DNA from: Edolisoma coerulescens | Taxonomy: Eukaryota > Chordata > Aves > Passeriformes > Campephagidae | Length of the DNA stretch: 64,000 bases | Direction: 5' to 3' | Assembly (NCBI GenBank): GCA_013397115.1 | Contig: VWZW01006249.1 | Coordinates: 3,880,100-3,944,099, forward strand | Shown here: positions 1 to 12,700 of the stretch, in pieces | Numbering within the stretch: position 1 is the stretch's first letter | How the letters are laid out: every line of letters begins with the position of its first letter | Notes under the pieces: generated by a model | What the model was told of the DNA's origin: nothing | What the model saw: the letters and a program-made list of their open reading frames with translations, nothing else | The model's database searches: none | Made by a program: the position numbers and the translations under genes

Positions 1-2230
1 CCACTCCCTCACTCGGTAACGCTTAAGGCATTCAAGTCTGCAACACACCACTGGGTGTTCTGAAAGGACACACACATATTAAAATACTTGTCTTAAGAAC
101 AGTCCCTAGAGAAGAACTCAAAGGAATGATAACTCTTTGGAAATGCAAAACTGGCCTCCAGTAAGCAATTTTCAAATAAAAAAATGGTTCATTCATATTT
201 ATGCATTCATTTGATAATTTAGCTGTAAATATAACTAGAGTAAGCGCCGGTTTCTCACTGCACCTCAAGGACAAAGAATTTCCCACTGTACCAAATAGTA
301 CGGTGGCTGCATTAAGGTTAAAAGGCATGTACTTGTAAATTGCTAATAAAATTTTCCTCACTGTGGCTCCTAATATAGTCCAACTGCAAATTCTCACATT
401 ATCTCCTAGGAATCGGCAGATTTCCAGTCCCAGAATACACATTTAGTATCAGATAATTCCTTATTCAGGGCATTATATCAAGACTTGGAAGGAAAAGACT
501 CATCTTACAGGTAACCTTAACCTTTAGCTACTGTGATTTTATCAGACAAGATCTCTGTATAAGAATCACAAACTCATTAAGTGCATCCCTCCCCATGACT
601 ACAATGTATAAGCACTGAGCTGTCATTGTTTTCAATATTATTATATCATTCACTGGCTTGGTAAATGAGAAATGCAAGTACAGTTGTATTTAAATTATGC
701 AGCATACACAGCAATTATATTCAGCACCTCATTAGATGCTTTACTTAGTGTTTTATCAACACACACATCTGATTGGAGTCAAGCATACAAAGGCAAAGAA
801 ATTAAAAATTAAGGCTGTCACTTGGTGCTCAATTGCTCTCAGAGGCAGCCTCTCATTTCAAAGAGTTCAAAGAAATGCCAGGCAGCCTGACATACTTCTT
901 TTAGGTTTTCATTTTCATACACATCCTAAACCCTTCTCAGGAGAGAGGCAGAACAGATGGGACAAGTGTACTTATGCCTTTAGGAATAATCATTCACAAA
1001 TGGAATCGAGACTGTGGCCATTTGTCACATGCATTAATTGATTCATATTTCTCCTGCTTTTATCATTACCTCCAAACCCTAGAGAAATTCCCACTACAAA
1101 ATCCCCAAACTTGCCTTAAACATTCTGCTAAAAGAGTTTGTTTTGTAAGGCTGAGAGCTGCTTGTGTAAAACATCATGGGTTTCATGTTTTTCTTGTTTG
1201 ATCATATTTTGCAAGACACGCATCTTGCTTGGTCCAGACTTTCTGAAGAAACATGGTATTAATGTTCCTGTGCTTGTTTCCTTGAATTCTCTCCGGGGAC
1301 AAATTTTGTCAAAGTTCAGGAGAAAATATTTTTTTATGAGTGCTGATTATGGGAACGAACACAGTCACTTTTGCATTTAGAAATTCCAGTGATACTGGGG
1401 ATTTTGTACCTTTCTGTTTATGCAAAAGCTTACAAAAGTAATAACAACACAGCATAGGGATTCCTGTCTTCTCCTTTGACATGAATAATTGTCCCAGACT
1501 ACAACTATCACAGTACCAATTCCCTTGTAATCTACTATTGCTCCCCTGCATGTGTGGCCACCAACATACCCTGTTCCTGTCCCAGCCTTCATGCCATTTC
1601 CTATCTCCCTTAAAAACAGGCTTTTGCAGACAGAAGCCCTTAGTGGGACAGGTAGTGACTGAGGTGAAGAGGTTGCAAGCCACAGGGAGTAATACAAATG
1701 CACGATTTCTCAGCCTGGGACACTGAAGACAGGTACAATGCAATGACCAATGAAGAGCTCGTGGAGGCCCGTTCAGTATGAAACGAGTGGATGCCTCACT
1801 GGCATTTTACGCTCACACTCAGACACTTTGGGTTTCTTGTCAGCTACAGAGATTGTAAAGTCAGGACAAAGACAACAGTATTTTTGTGCCTCCTCATGCA
1901 TCTGCATTCAGGTAAGAATCAAACAGTGTCAGTTTCCAAAAGTTTTGACCTAGGCCAGGAAAAAAGCAGAAGAAAGGAAAGTATGTCTCTCTGACACCTA
2001 AGCTGATGGCACTGAGAAATTAAGCTATTTAGATAATTTCACATGGGGCATTTGTACCTGACCTTAGACTTGAAACGAAATTTCACAGCTCAGATACCCA
2101 AACTTCAGCCAAAAGACCTTGCCAGAATTCATGGGTTTTAGTACATCACTGAAATGAAGATGACTTGGATCATGAACAGCAGTATTTACAACACACACAG
2201 GATAAGCTCAGAGGCTGACACTTCTGGATA

Positions 2231-2359
2231 GAGCCTGCCTGGACCTCAGTAAAACCTCTGACACTGTCCCCCACAGCATTCTCCTGGAGAAACTGGCTGC
2301 ACATGGCTTTGACACTGAGCTTTGAAGTCTTTTCCAAACTTAATGATACTACAATTCCT
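2231..2359 (+). mobile_element. CR1 LINE remnant, internally deleted
   Basis: The first part (2231-2325) translates as a decayed piece of CR1 reverse transcriptase: LDLSK, DTVPHSILLEKLAAHGFD. The second part (about 2321-2359) resembles the CR1 3' end, with GAAGTCTTTTCCAAACTTAA and then decayed 8-mer tail units. The usual sequence between these parts is missing. Confidence 0.75.
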
Positions 2360-5300
2360 AATTTTAAATTTTTTTTTTTCCCCAAGAAGTTACATTTGTT
2401 CCCTTCCAGAAATATTTTGGACAGCTGTACAACAGCCTTGTCCCACACTGAGCATAGGCTGTCCTCAATTGTGGAAACAGCTCACGAGTATGAACAATAG
2501 CAGCTGCATCCTGTCAGTTATAATATAATTAGGTACAACATCAAATCTGTCCATCATTAATGATGGAATTTATGCCAGCAATGAACATAACCTATCATTT
2601 GCATTGCTGCTGTCATGTAGGAGGTTTATCACTGAATAAGAACACAGAGACAACATTACTGGGTAGTTTTGGAGTCTATTTTCAGAAGCATGCTTTAGAG
2701 GAGCACAAGTTCAGCTCATTTAATCATCGTGCACTTCAGGAGAGGATGTGGAAAAGATGTGGGAAGAGAGAAGCTGGACAATGCGAAATAACAGGACAAC
2801 TTCTTGCTCTTTGTCAAAGCTTCCTTTTAGTACAGGTTCTGGAGAGAAATGCTCTGGGGCAGAATGTCACTTGGGAGCAAGAGCAGTGCAGCTGCCAGTC
2901 TGGAATGCCCCAGTGCCTAGCAGTGCTGCTGCTCCAGAGCTTTAGAATAAAGAGAGCCCTTAAGCAACTGCTTGCACAGGTATAGGTTTATTCCAGTCTT
3001 CCTCCGATGTTCCTGAAACACTGCATGGCTCAGGAGCTCTTCTCAAAACACTGAAAATATGTAAACAAAGTACTGAGATGACAGTACAGGCTACCTGACT
3101 CCAGCCAGGCTTTCTGAGGCCCGAGTGGGGAGAAGTCAGGAAGCTGATTCTGTCATTTGAGAAGAGCAAACCATTTCTTCCCCAAATACCAAACATATGT
3201 TCCCTTCCAGCATGTTCAGTCTATTTCTTTATGCCCTGTTCATATTCAACTTCATTTCATTCATGAAAGAATTCTAAAAAATATGATGGTAATGATGATG
3301 TAGTTGTTAAAACTTGAAATTCCCATAAAAGACACGATATATGTGAACACATTGACAGATATACTTTACACTGAAATATGTTTTCAACAAGTTCTTTGAA
3401 AAATAAATGAACCTGGCAAAGGACAGTGCTCTGGCATTCTGCCAGTCAAGAGGTGACACAACTCCCTATCAAGCCAGGACAATTTACTTAGGAACAGATT
3501 TGGAGGGGATTTTAGGCAGCCTCCCACTGACTTTAACATAATTAGGTTCCTACACACTTGATGAAAAATAACACCTTGGTCCTTCTGTACCGAATTTCCC
3601 AAAGTCTGTAAAATACAGGTAATGCTACTGGAAAATGAAATAACATTATATGGGGTAAGGATAAAAATTAATTTCATGTCTCTAGATATCATTAGAAGTG
3701 CAATTATAATCATTCATATTTTATTCACTATGTGTTCCTGCACAAGAATACATGACCTGAAAGGAAGCTGAAATAAAACCTAACAGCACCTAAACCAGTT
3801 TTTAACTGCTTAAATTCACAGGCACTACTGTGAATGCATGATAGTCTAAAAATACTAAAAATATATTATGAAATCATCATGTATACATGCATGAGTTAAT
3901 AGACATAAATATAACCACAGTAATAGTGTTTAGCCAACCTGAACACAGGGCTTCTCTACATTCGAGGCTGGTAAGTTTAGTTCAGCAAAGAGGGTAATTC
4001 ATTCTCATTACATCAATTGTTATTATGTCAACAGTTTTGTTCATCGTGCCTTTTTGCCACTATTAAATTTGGATTGGTTTTAACTGGTCATCTCAAGCTT
4101 AGAAAATCTGCATCTTATTACTTCTCCATCTTTTTCACTCCTATTTCTTTTTCTTGGAAAAAATACACTAATAATTTTATCCATTTATGGTTGTATTTTC
4201 TGCTAACTTTCAAAGCAAAGCCCTGGAGAGTTCTTCTTGAATTTGAGGAAAACATAATTCTCAGCCTTTTTGCCTTTTTTTTTCCCAAGTGATTAGAGCA
4301 ATTGCTCAACTGTAGTTTTATTAAGCTAAATACTCTCCTCCCCCTTTGCTTACACCTCAGAGATAACTTCTGCTATTTCTAACTGCACTTCATGCTCTCC
4401 CCAGCAGAGAGGACAGGAGTCTGCTGGGAACAACACTTATGCTTTCAGTTCATTTATGAAACACAGCTCAACCAATGGCCATGCAAGGTTCACAAAATAT
4501 ATGCATAAAAGTACTTTGCTGGAGGGTTTTTGCAGGAAGACTGTGGTCACAACTATAAAGATGTAAAAGCCTTCTGTAAATGGCAATAATTTGCAGTACA
4601 TTTTTTTTTTAATAGACTTTTTGTTTTAGACTAAACCAGGATTTTGGTAAGGCAGAAATTTAACCAAAGCAGTAAATAAATAGGAAGTCAAATAGGACAG
4701 CATTTATAAAGAAATTCAAGTAGGATTGTTGAAACAGCAAATCAGCAATTCTATGGCAAGGTCACCAAAGGGAAACTATCTCACTGCTTCTGTAAGGCTT
4801 CATTCAATGAAACTGAAAAAACCCCCAAAACCTTCTTCTGTTAAATACTCTGATGACACTTCTTGCAACTTCATAAAGAGTTTTAAGAATAAAACTGTCA
4901 CAAATGTCACTGTATTTCTGTTTAAGCTTAAAATAAAATTGGATTTTGGTTTACTTGTTTGCTTTCCTTTTCCCCCCAAACAAAATGCAAAGGAGGTGAT
5001 TACCTCTCCTAAAGCAACTACACAGAATCTAAACTACCAGATGTCAGATTATAACAGAATGATCCAAAACTTTTTTTAATAGAGCATTTAACAGGAATTT
5101 TGCTTGACTACTAAAAAGTAGTAGAAAGAGGAAAAAAAATCAGCTGCAACTTTTAAACACACTGGCATTTTCACTCACATCTCATGTTTTACTGATTGTG
5201 TAGTGCTCTAGAGCACAGTGACTTTAGGGGGTAAGTTTCAATATTCCTGAAGGGAAGTGCTGAGCACCTTTGGACATATCCTGTCTCTGATAAAGTCACT

Positions 5301-6641
5301 GTCTGGCACCTTTCATCCACATTTCTCTAAACTCACACAAAGGTAATGAACACGCCCTGACCCAAAGGTGATTTCTGTGTCCAGTGCCAGAAAAGAGTCA
5401 GAAGAGTAGAATATGGACTCTAACAGAAGGATCTGGTTTATTGGAATAAGTAGAGAGCAGCTCATTTGAAATTCAAAGAAAGTTTGATAAATCTAATGTT
5501 TCTGAACAACACTATGAATTATTACAAGCTATCAGGAAAGTAACACAATTAATAGCTTAAACACCTTGTGGGGTCCTTAGCTGTGAGTCACAAGAAATTG
5601 TGCCACCTACTGAATTATCACCAGCATCTCCTGAAACTGTTCAGTGTTTGGAAATTTCCCAATCCTGCCCATCAATGTGGCCCTTATCAGCTCCTCCTGA
5701 GACTGGAGGTGCAGAGTAAGCAGTGATAGAGCATGAGCCCAGCAGTTCTGGCAAGTTCCTGATAGCCTGGCAAGCTTTTTGTGTAATCTGAAGCTCAAGA
5801 ATAAAATGCACATGATGAAAAATCTTTCCTGCTTATCAGACTTAGCTTTTGGATTGAGTATCAGTGCTCAGAGAGGTAATGAACAGAGTGCAGAGAGGCA
5901 GGGAAGGTCACAGCTGACTCATGCTCAGCAGGAATAGCTGATTTGATAAGCTGCTCCTCTCGCTATGTGGAGCAACAGCAGGGCAGACACAACGTGCATG
6001 AGGAAGGTTAGCAGCTGCACCTGGGTGTTTAAAGGTCCAAATCCACCTAGAGAGGGACTGAGAATAATATACCTGGGAGCATAGGAATTGTAAGATGGGA
6101 GCAGTATTATGGCCAAATAGTTCAATGATTTTTCTCCTTCCACATGTATCAAATAGATGGAAACTACGCTGGCATTTTAGTCAAGACTTTAGGAAACTAT
6201 CTGTAAGGCCAAAATTGCACAGGGCTGCCGAAAGTCCCATTTCACTGCTCAGCTATCACAACAGGTCTTCACTCTGGTTCAAACTGCTGGTGTAGGGTGT
6301 TAACAAGGATTAACAGATGTCACCTGAGATAAAGTAAGCCTGACCATCAGACAAGTACCTGCGAGCTCTATTCTGCATCAGACGCTAACAATTTCTCCAA
6401 TGCTTTATCCTTGTTAGAATTTGAGTTGCACTATGTTTATTTCATGTGCATTTTTACCCATAAGTAATATTTTTCATTTTAAAAGTATGGAATGAATACT
6501 ATGCGGAGTATATTTTCTCAGCTGTTGAGATTTCCAACTGCTTTCTACTGCAATGCAAAATGGAAAAAATAGTTTTATTTTTACAGAAATGGCAAAACAA
6601 AGATTAGGATTGATATTCAATGTCTTTTTCCTGGGATTAAT

Positions 6642-6769
6642 ATTCTGCTTAATATTCAGTGGTTAAATACATTAGAAAATTTGAAAATACATTAGAATTG
6701 AACATGAAACAATGAAATTACATTGAAAATACATTCTGCTTAATATTCAGTGGTTAAATACATTAGAAA
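6642..6769 (+). repeat. Direct repeat, 37 bp identical, 91-bp offset
   Basis: A 37-base sequence starting ATTCTGCTTAATATTCAG occurs at 6642 and again at 6733 without mismatch. Between the copies are further shorter echoes of AAAATACATTAGAA. It looks like a local tandem duplication. Confidence 0.9.
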
Positions 6770-9700
6770 TTTTGTGAGTGCTACCACAGAGGTCACTCAT
6801 CTCTAATTATACTTTCAAAGCCAGACATGGACTGAGGAGATACACTGAGATCATTGCCATCATCAAGATGGATTCTGGTGATAAGGAATGCATGCCTTTG
6901 TTAAAAAGCAAGGCCAAGGCCAGTTCTTCTGTTACTGAACATGGAGCAACTTTGTAATTAGCAAAAAATCATTAGAAATTATAATTAGAAAAAAACCCAA
7001 ACAACAAAACCTTCCATTTTCTCTGCACTTTCTGTAACAAGTATTTTAGTTTGTAAATAGTTGAAGTAGCACTGAAAACTAATAGGGAAACCTGCTAGAA
7101 CGACTTAGAAGAAAAAATTCAAAACCAGTGACTGTATCAGACAGCTGGTAACAATCACAGTGATTGTGACCAAGCACCAGATGCCAAAACTGTTTCAGCA
7201 GAAGATTCACAACATGAAACATGACTTACAAGATTTGTAACGAGAAACATTAACAGAAGTGCTGGGTAGTGCTCAGGAATTAAATTTACATTTTGCATCA
7301 AACACAAAGACTTGCTTTGTGTGTGTTGTACAATAAAATAATCCAAAGTTATTCTTCAAAATTTAAAGAACTAATTCAAAGTGCAAAGTAATTTAAGAAC
7401 AGAGTTAAAGTTCATGTCTGAGAAAGTGCAGTACTGAGCAATTTCTATAGTTAGAAAAAACATTCCTGGTATGAAGATACTGTGTGGTGGGAGTTAAGGA
7501 TAAACTTCCCAGCTGCAATCACACCCCTCTGTTTAGAAGGGAGAGTCCAACTAGCTGGGTGCCATGACTTTTTTATCATAGATTTCCAAGTTCCTGGCCT
7601 ACAAAGAATACCTTGGTTATCTCTGCTTTTTGTTTTCACTACATAAATAAATATTTAATAGTTACACTGTCAGAACAGTGACTTGTGCCAGGCTCCAAGG
7701 TCCCATCACCACAGGTAAAATGCTGCATTTGCTGACCTTTAAAGCTTCACCCAGAAAATAGGGTTTCTCCTGTCTCAGAGAGCAGAGTTGATCCTCCACA
7801 CACAAGCACAGAGAAAGCAGGAACTTGTAAGTGGAGATGGGGAACTACAGGAGACATAGCAAGCCACTGCTGAAAGATGGAGCTTGGCTTTAACCATGAA
7901 ACCACAGCCCAGGTCAGCAGGGGCTGAGAAACTGGAGGCTCGATTATGCCCAAACTAATCAACAGAAATCACAGTGATTATTTTCCACAGGAAGGCATTG
8001 ACTGGCCCAGGAGATGAGAGAGGAGCATAGCTCCCAGTTACTGAGACAGGCCTAAGAAACTGGAGTGGCAGGTGGTAAGGCTGGCTCACACTATGGAGGA
8101 GGGCAGAGCCCTTCCCTATAGGGAAAGGACAACAGCGAAGGGAAGGGGAAGACTTCCATGCCCAGAAATATCACTCCAAGGTTTGTCTGTTTTTCTCTGT
8201 TAAGTGTGAGTCCTTGCATGCTACAGAGCTGAGCTGCAGGAGCAGGATACTGCCCCAGGACACAGCAGTGCCAGGCCCACAGCACCCTGCAGGAACACAC
8301 TTTCTCAATGGGCACTGCCACAAAACACTTTGGGAAAAGCTCCGTGACACTTCCTACCCTCAGCCCCAATTTGACATGTAACAGTGACACTACCCAGAAG
8401 GCACAAATGTCAACAGCTCTCATAGCCTGGCTGACACCACATTTAGGTAATAGATTAATGACTCTATGGTACAATCCTGTTATAAATCACACTGCACATC
8501 TCAAATTCCAGCACCTACCACCACCACCAGTGTTTGCTAATACAGCTGGAAAGGGCTCCTGCACGTTTGTACAACACCACTTTTTGTTCAGCGAGCCACA
8601 GCTACCCATCCAAACCACAACTGAAACATTATATTAAAGGCTTTCCAGTGAGCGTTATTGCTGCCACTTTCCTAGAAACTATATCCCTAGATGAGCAGGG
8701 CAGTTCTTCTTTCTCTGGGCCTGCTTTGCCCTTGATTTAAGACTTTCCATTCTTGGTTGTCTCCAGCTGTCACCTCCCTTGCCACAAGAACAAGCAGTTA
8801 TTTGACCTGCTGCATATTCCCAAGAAGACAAGTTAAGTCTTCACTTCTCCACATTTTTCAAGGAATGTTTCCACTGATTTGGCATGCCATTAACATCCCT
8901 GCCTGTGGCTTAGGCCACGATCCTCCTCAAAACAGGCCAAACTGTTAAAGCTGTATTATTTGTTTATAATGTTGAAATTTGCTAAATTCACTTTAGAGAG
9001 TCCTCTTTTTAAGCTTCCTTTCACCTGTGGTTAGAGAACCTCATTCCCCACAGACTTGCAAAGTGACTGATATTATCTTGAGGGAAGTAAGATGATTATA
9101 TACCTATATTTGCAGTATTGCACACAGTCAGCATAGGCCATGCTAAGCTTCCCAAACAGAGCTGCTATAATGGACAAGGCCATCAGCAAGTTGCCTCTAA
9201 TGTTTCACATGCCTGACAGATTGTTCCTTGTATGTACCCTTTGCAGAAGTTGAGCAACAGAAGTGTAAACCTAAGATTAATATTTGAAAGACTGAGGGAA
9301 TGTTGGAGCTAAGCAGCTGGTCAGAGCACACAGCTGCAGCCACGGAAAACCTGCTCCCCTCTGCAAAACGCCTTCTCTCCCACCCCTGCCACAGCACACG
9401 AGACAAACTGCATTGAAAGCCCCCTCCCAGCTGCTCCCAGCTCCGCAGGGATCCTGAGGATGGTCTGGCTGGGCAGTGCCCGTTTGCAGGGTTTTACACA
9501 GCTGCAGAGCTGTGCTGGGGTCACAAAGCTCACAATGACAGGAAGTGCCTCCTTTCATCACCAGACCAGATAGAGCTCAGCCTTTGCACTCTGTGGTGGG
9601 AGCATCCTTCCCTGAGTGCTGTGCAAAGACTTTCAGATAAGCAGGTGCTGGCTCTGTCAGTGTCTATTTGATGTCAGGGCTGAATCCCAGCTAGAACAAG

Positions 9701-12700
9701 CACTAAACCTATGTTAACAACTAGTTTTGTTCTCAAGAAGTGACAAACCCAGTGAGGAGGACAAGAACAGGGCAGACTCTTCACAGATGTTTCTTGAAAA
9801 CGTTTGTTTTGTAAGTGACTTCTGCTGCCAGAATGACAATAAATGAATCCTTTAACCTACCTCTACCTGTCAGTAACCAATAGTTTGTTGCAAACAGTGA
9901 GCTAATAAAAGGCATCAACAGGTGCTAGGGGCACCAGTCAGCGTTGGGAAAGATCAGTCACTGCAATCTGTCCAGCATGTTAACTTCCTTCTAGCAAAGC
10001 AAGGTACCATTTGTCACTGGTCCTTATCAGTAGTTACTGCTTAGAGATATAGTGCCATGATGACCCAGTTGACCCTGCACATTTAACACACAAAACCTGA
10101 AAGTGAAAATACACTGAGAAGGACAGTGTGGCATTATACCTGCAGCCAGAAGAGGAGGAGGGCTGCTGTGACCACACGAGCCCTGACCAGCCTCTCAGGC
10201 TGATTCAAGCAGCAACGGCCAGCCTTTGCCAGATGGTTTCAACTACACTTCTCCATTCAAAATCCCCAGTATTCATCAGCTTGGAGAGTGATATTCATCA
10301 TCTCCAAAGATTCCCAAAACCAGTTCAGAAACCAAAGTAAAAATAAATTACTCAGTCTCCAGTTTCTCATTTTAGTAGTTTGACTGTTTAACCTAGGGCC
10401 GCCTAGGTTAAAAACCACACTTTTTATACCCTGCATACACACTGAATTTCTTTACTGCTCACTGTTGTCGGGTTTTCACTGTCAGACTGATACTCTCAGT
10501 ACTAGGCAATACTTAAAAGTAAGCAGTTATAGAAAATTTAATAGTTGAGGCCTTCCTGAGAGGTAAGGGAATGGAAAACAAATAAACAAACAAACCTCAA
10601 CCCCTCTCCCCTTAATAGAAGTCTTCTCAGTAACTCTGAGGATGAAGTAGCTGAGAGTAAAAAGATAAGATTTGACAGGGACCCAGCTTCAACTGAAGTG
10701 TTTTAATGGAACTCAATTATTGGCCCTTGAAAAAGGGTGATGGCACATACACAGCCATTTATCAAAACCAACTGCCAGAAAAGAAAGAAGCCAACCTGTG
10801 TATAGCCCTAATTTAGCTATTTGCCTATTAAAAAGAAAAACATTAGAGAGCTGTACACTGAATGGAAACCAGACATCCTCCCCCAGAGCATTGTATGTTA
10901 CTCAGTGACTGGGGGAGCCCTGTGGTATCCAGCTCACAAACCCAGCAGTGTTTAAGCAGGTGCTCATGGCTAAGCATGGTAACAGTTGGTAATTACGCCT
11001 ATAATTAATACCTGCAGATAAGCCTTTATACATTAAAAGCTCTATACAAGCATTAACCAGTCCAGCTGAAGATTTGAGAGGTAAAGGCTTTCAGGAATAC
11101 ATGCACCTGTTTTTTGCAGGCACATATGAACATGTGACGTCAGTGCTTGGAGCCAGCTGAAAACAACAGTGCTATGGGGTGCTGCTGAAAACAACAGGAC
11201 AAGTGAAAGTGCTGTGTCTGTGGTGACAGCACCATGGGTTCCTGGTTCCCAGCTGGCTCTGAGACTGGGCAGGTGAACTCAAGTCTAAAGCACGAACACA
11301 GGTGACACCTATCTACAAAAGACAATGTAAACATACCTTTTGTTGTCCTAGTTGCAAGAAAAGAAACAGGAAAAATAGTTAGCACATTTAATCTAAAAAA
11401 AACAAACCCAAAAAACCCATCCAAAGTGCAGCCTTTGTCAAGGTGTGTGTTGCTGTTGTTGTATATTGTAACTGATTTAGGCTATCACGTAGAAAGAAGT
11501 AGCAAATATCCCCATATGCCAGCTTTTAGAATCATGTTGTGTCATCAGTTCAACCTTACCTTCCTAGCTCTTCCCCAATTTCATAAACATCCTCCACCTT
11601 CTGTTGCTTGAAGAAAGCCATACTTGGTCTTTCATTGATGCTCAAGGATGATGCAACTAGAATATTAATGAAGAATGACATTCATTACCATCTTCCAAGA
11701 GCTAAGTGTCAGTAACACACATTTGTGTATAGGCACTTTGGATCCATTGCAGCTCATTCATGGCCAAAATTACCACTGTTCAATCAAAATAACTAATTCA
11801 GCAGTCTCAGCCAAATAGTGAGGGTTCAAATCTGGAAGGAGGTGAGCACCTTTAAGTGAAGGGCATTCTTGGCCCCACTGACATACCCAAGCACATACTT
11901 AACCAGAAGCACAGAACACACCATGAAACACAAATGTGATGAAAGGAAAACAATTAATTAATAATTCAACAAGGTTCTGGACAATAAAGCTTCCACAACA
12001 CACTAAAGAGAACCAGCATGAGAATTAACATTACAGACTCCCTCAATAAGGTGTCAGCAGACAGATCCCGAGCCAGGGAGACCAGGAGGGAGAGCTTCCT
12101 TTTCCTCAGGTCAGGCAGCGCTCCTGAAGCACACAGGCAGGACAGCACACAGACACGGTGCTGGGAAAGGGCATTGTGATTCCATCTCCAGAGCTTTCAG
12201 CACATCTTCCGTCACACACAGTAGATGTTTCAAAGGAGAAGAACACCAGCAGCATCTGTTGCAAGTGTTACTCTGTAACTGTGCAATTTGTTTCCTGAAC
12301 ACAATCTTTTAAGCTGATAAGCTCTGTGAGCTCTGGAAAGACAAGCCTCATACTGGTGCATTGGAGCATCTGTGCATTATGCTGGGCTGCTTCTGGATGA
12401 GAAGATGAGAAATCACATTATTCCTTGGGACACACCTCCACAGCGATGTATGTTATGATAACAGAATAGATTTGAACAGAATAATCAGCCAGTCAGGTTA
12501 TGACCTATTTGATGTTCCCTGTGGAGATGAACACTGGCATTATGCCCAATGGCCCAAATATCCACTGTTTAGATCAGAACATGTAAAATAGCTGTGAGGC
12601 CTCTAGCACCACAATAAAATCTAACTACATTGAGACATACAGTTTATTCTCACACATCTCTACACTCAACAGCTTATCTGTGCTTGTCAATGTAATGTGC

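Noticed and set aside
32..442. 136-codon open frame, minus strand
   Set aside because: No recognisable domain, no splice or promoter context, AT-rich composition; consistent with chance.
1309..1743. 144-codon open frame, minus strand
   Set aside because: No recognised family; overlapping frames on both strands are also open, which suggests chance.
2560..2985. 141-codon open frame, plus strand
   Set aside because: No recognisable domain or splice context; it lies near but outside the CR1 remnant.
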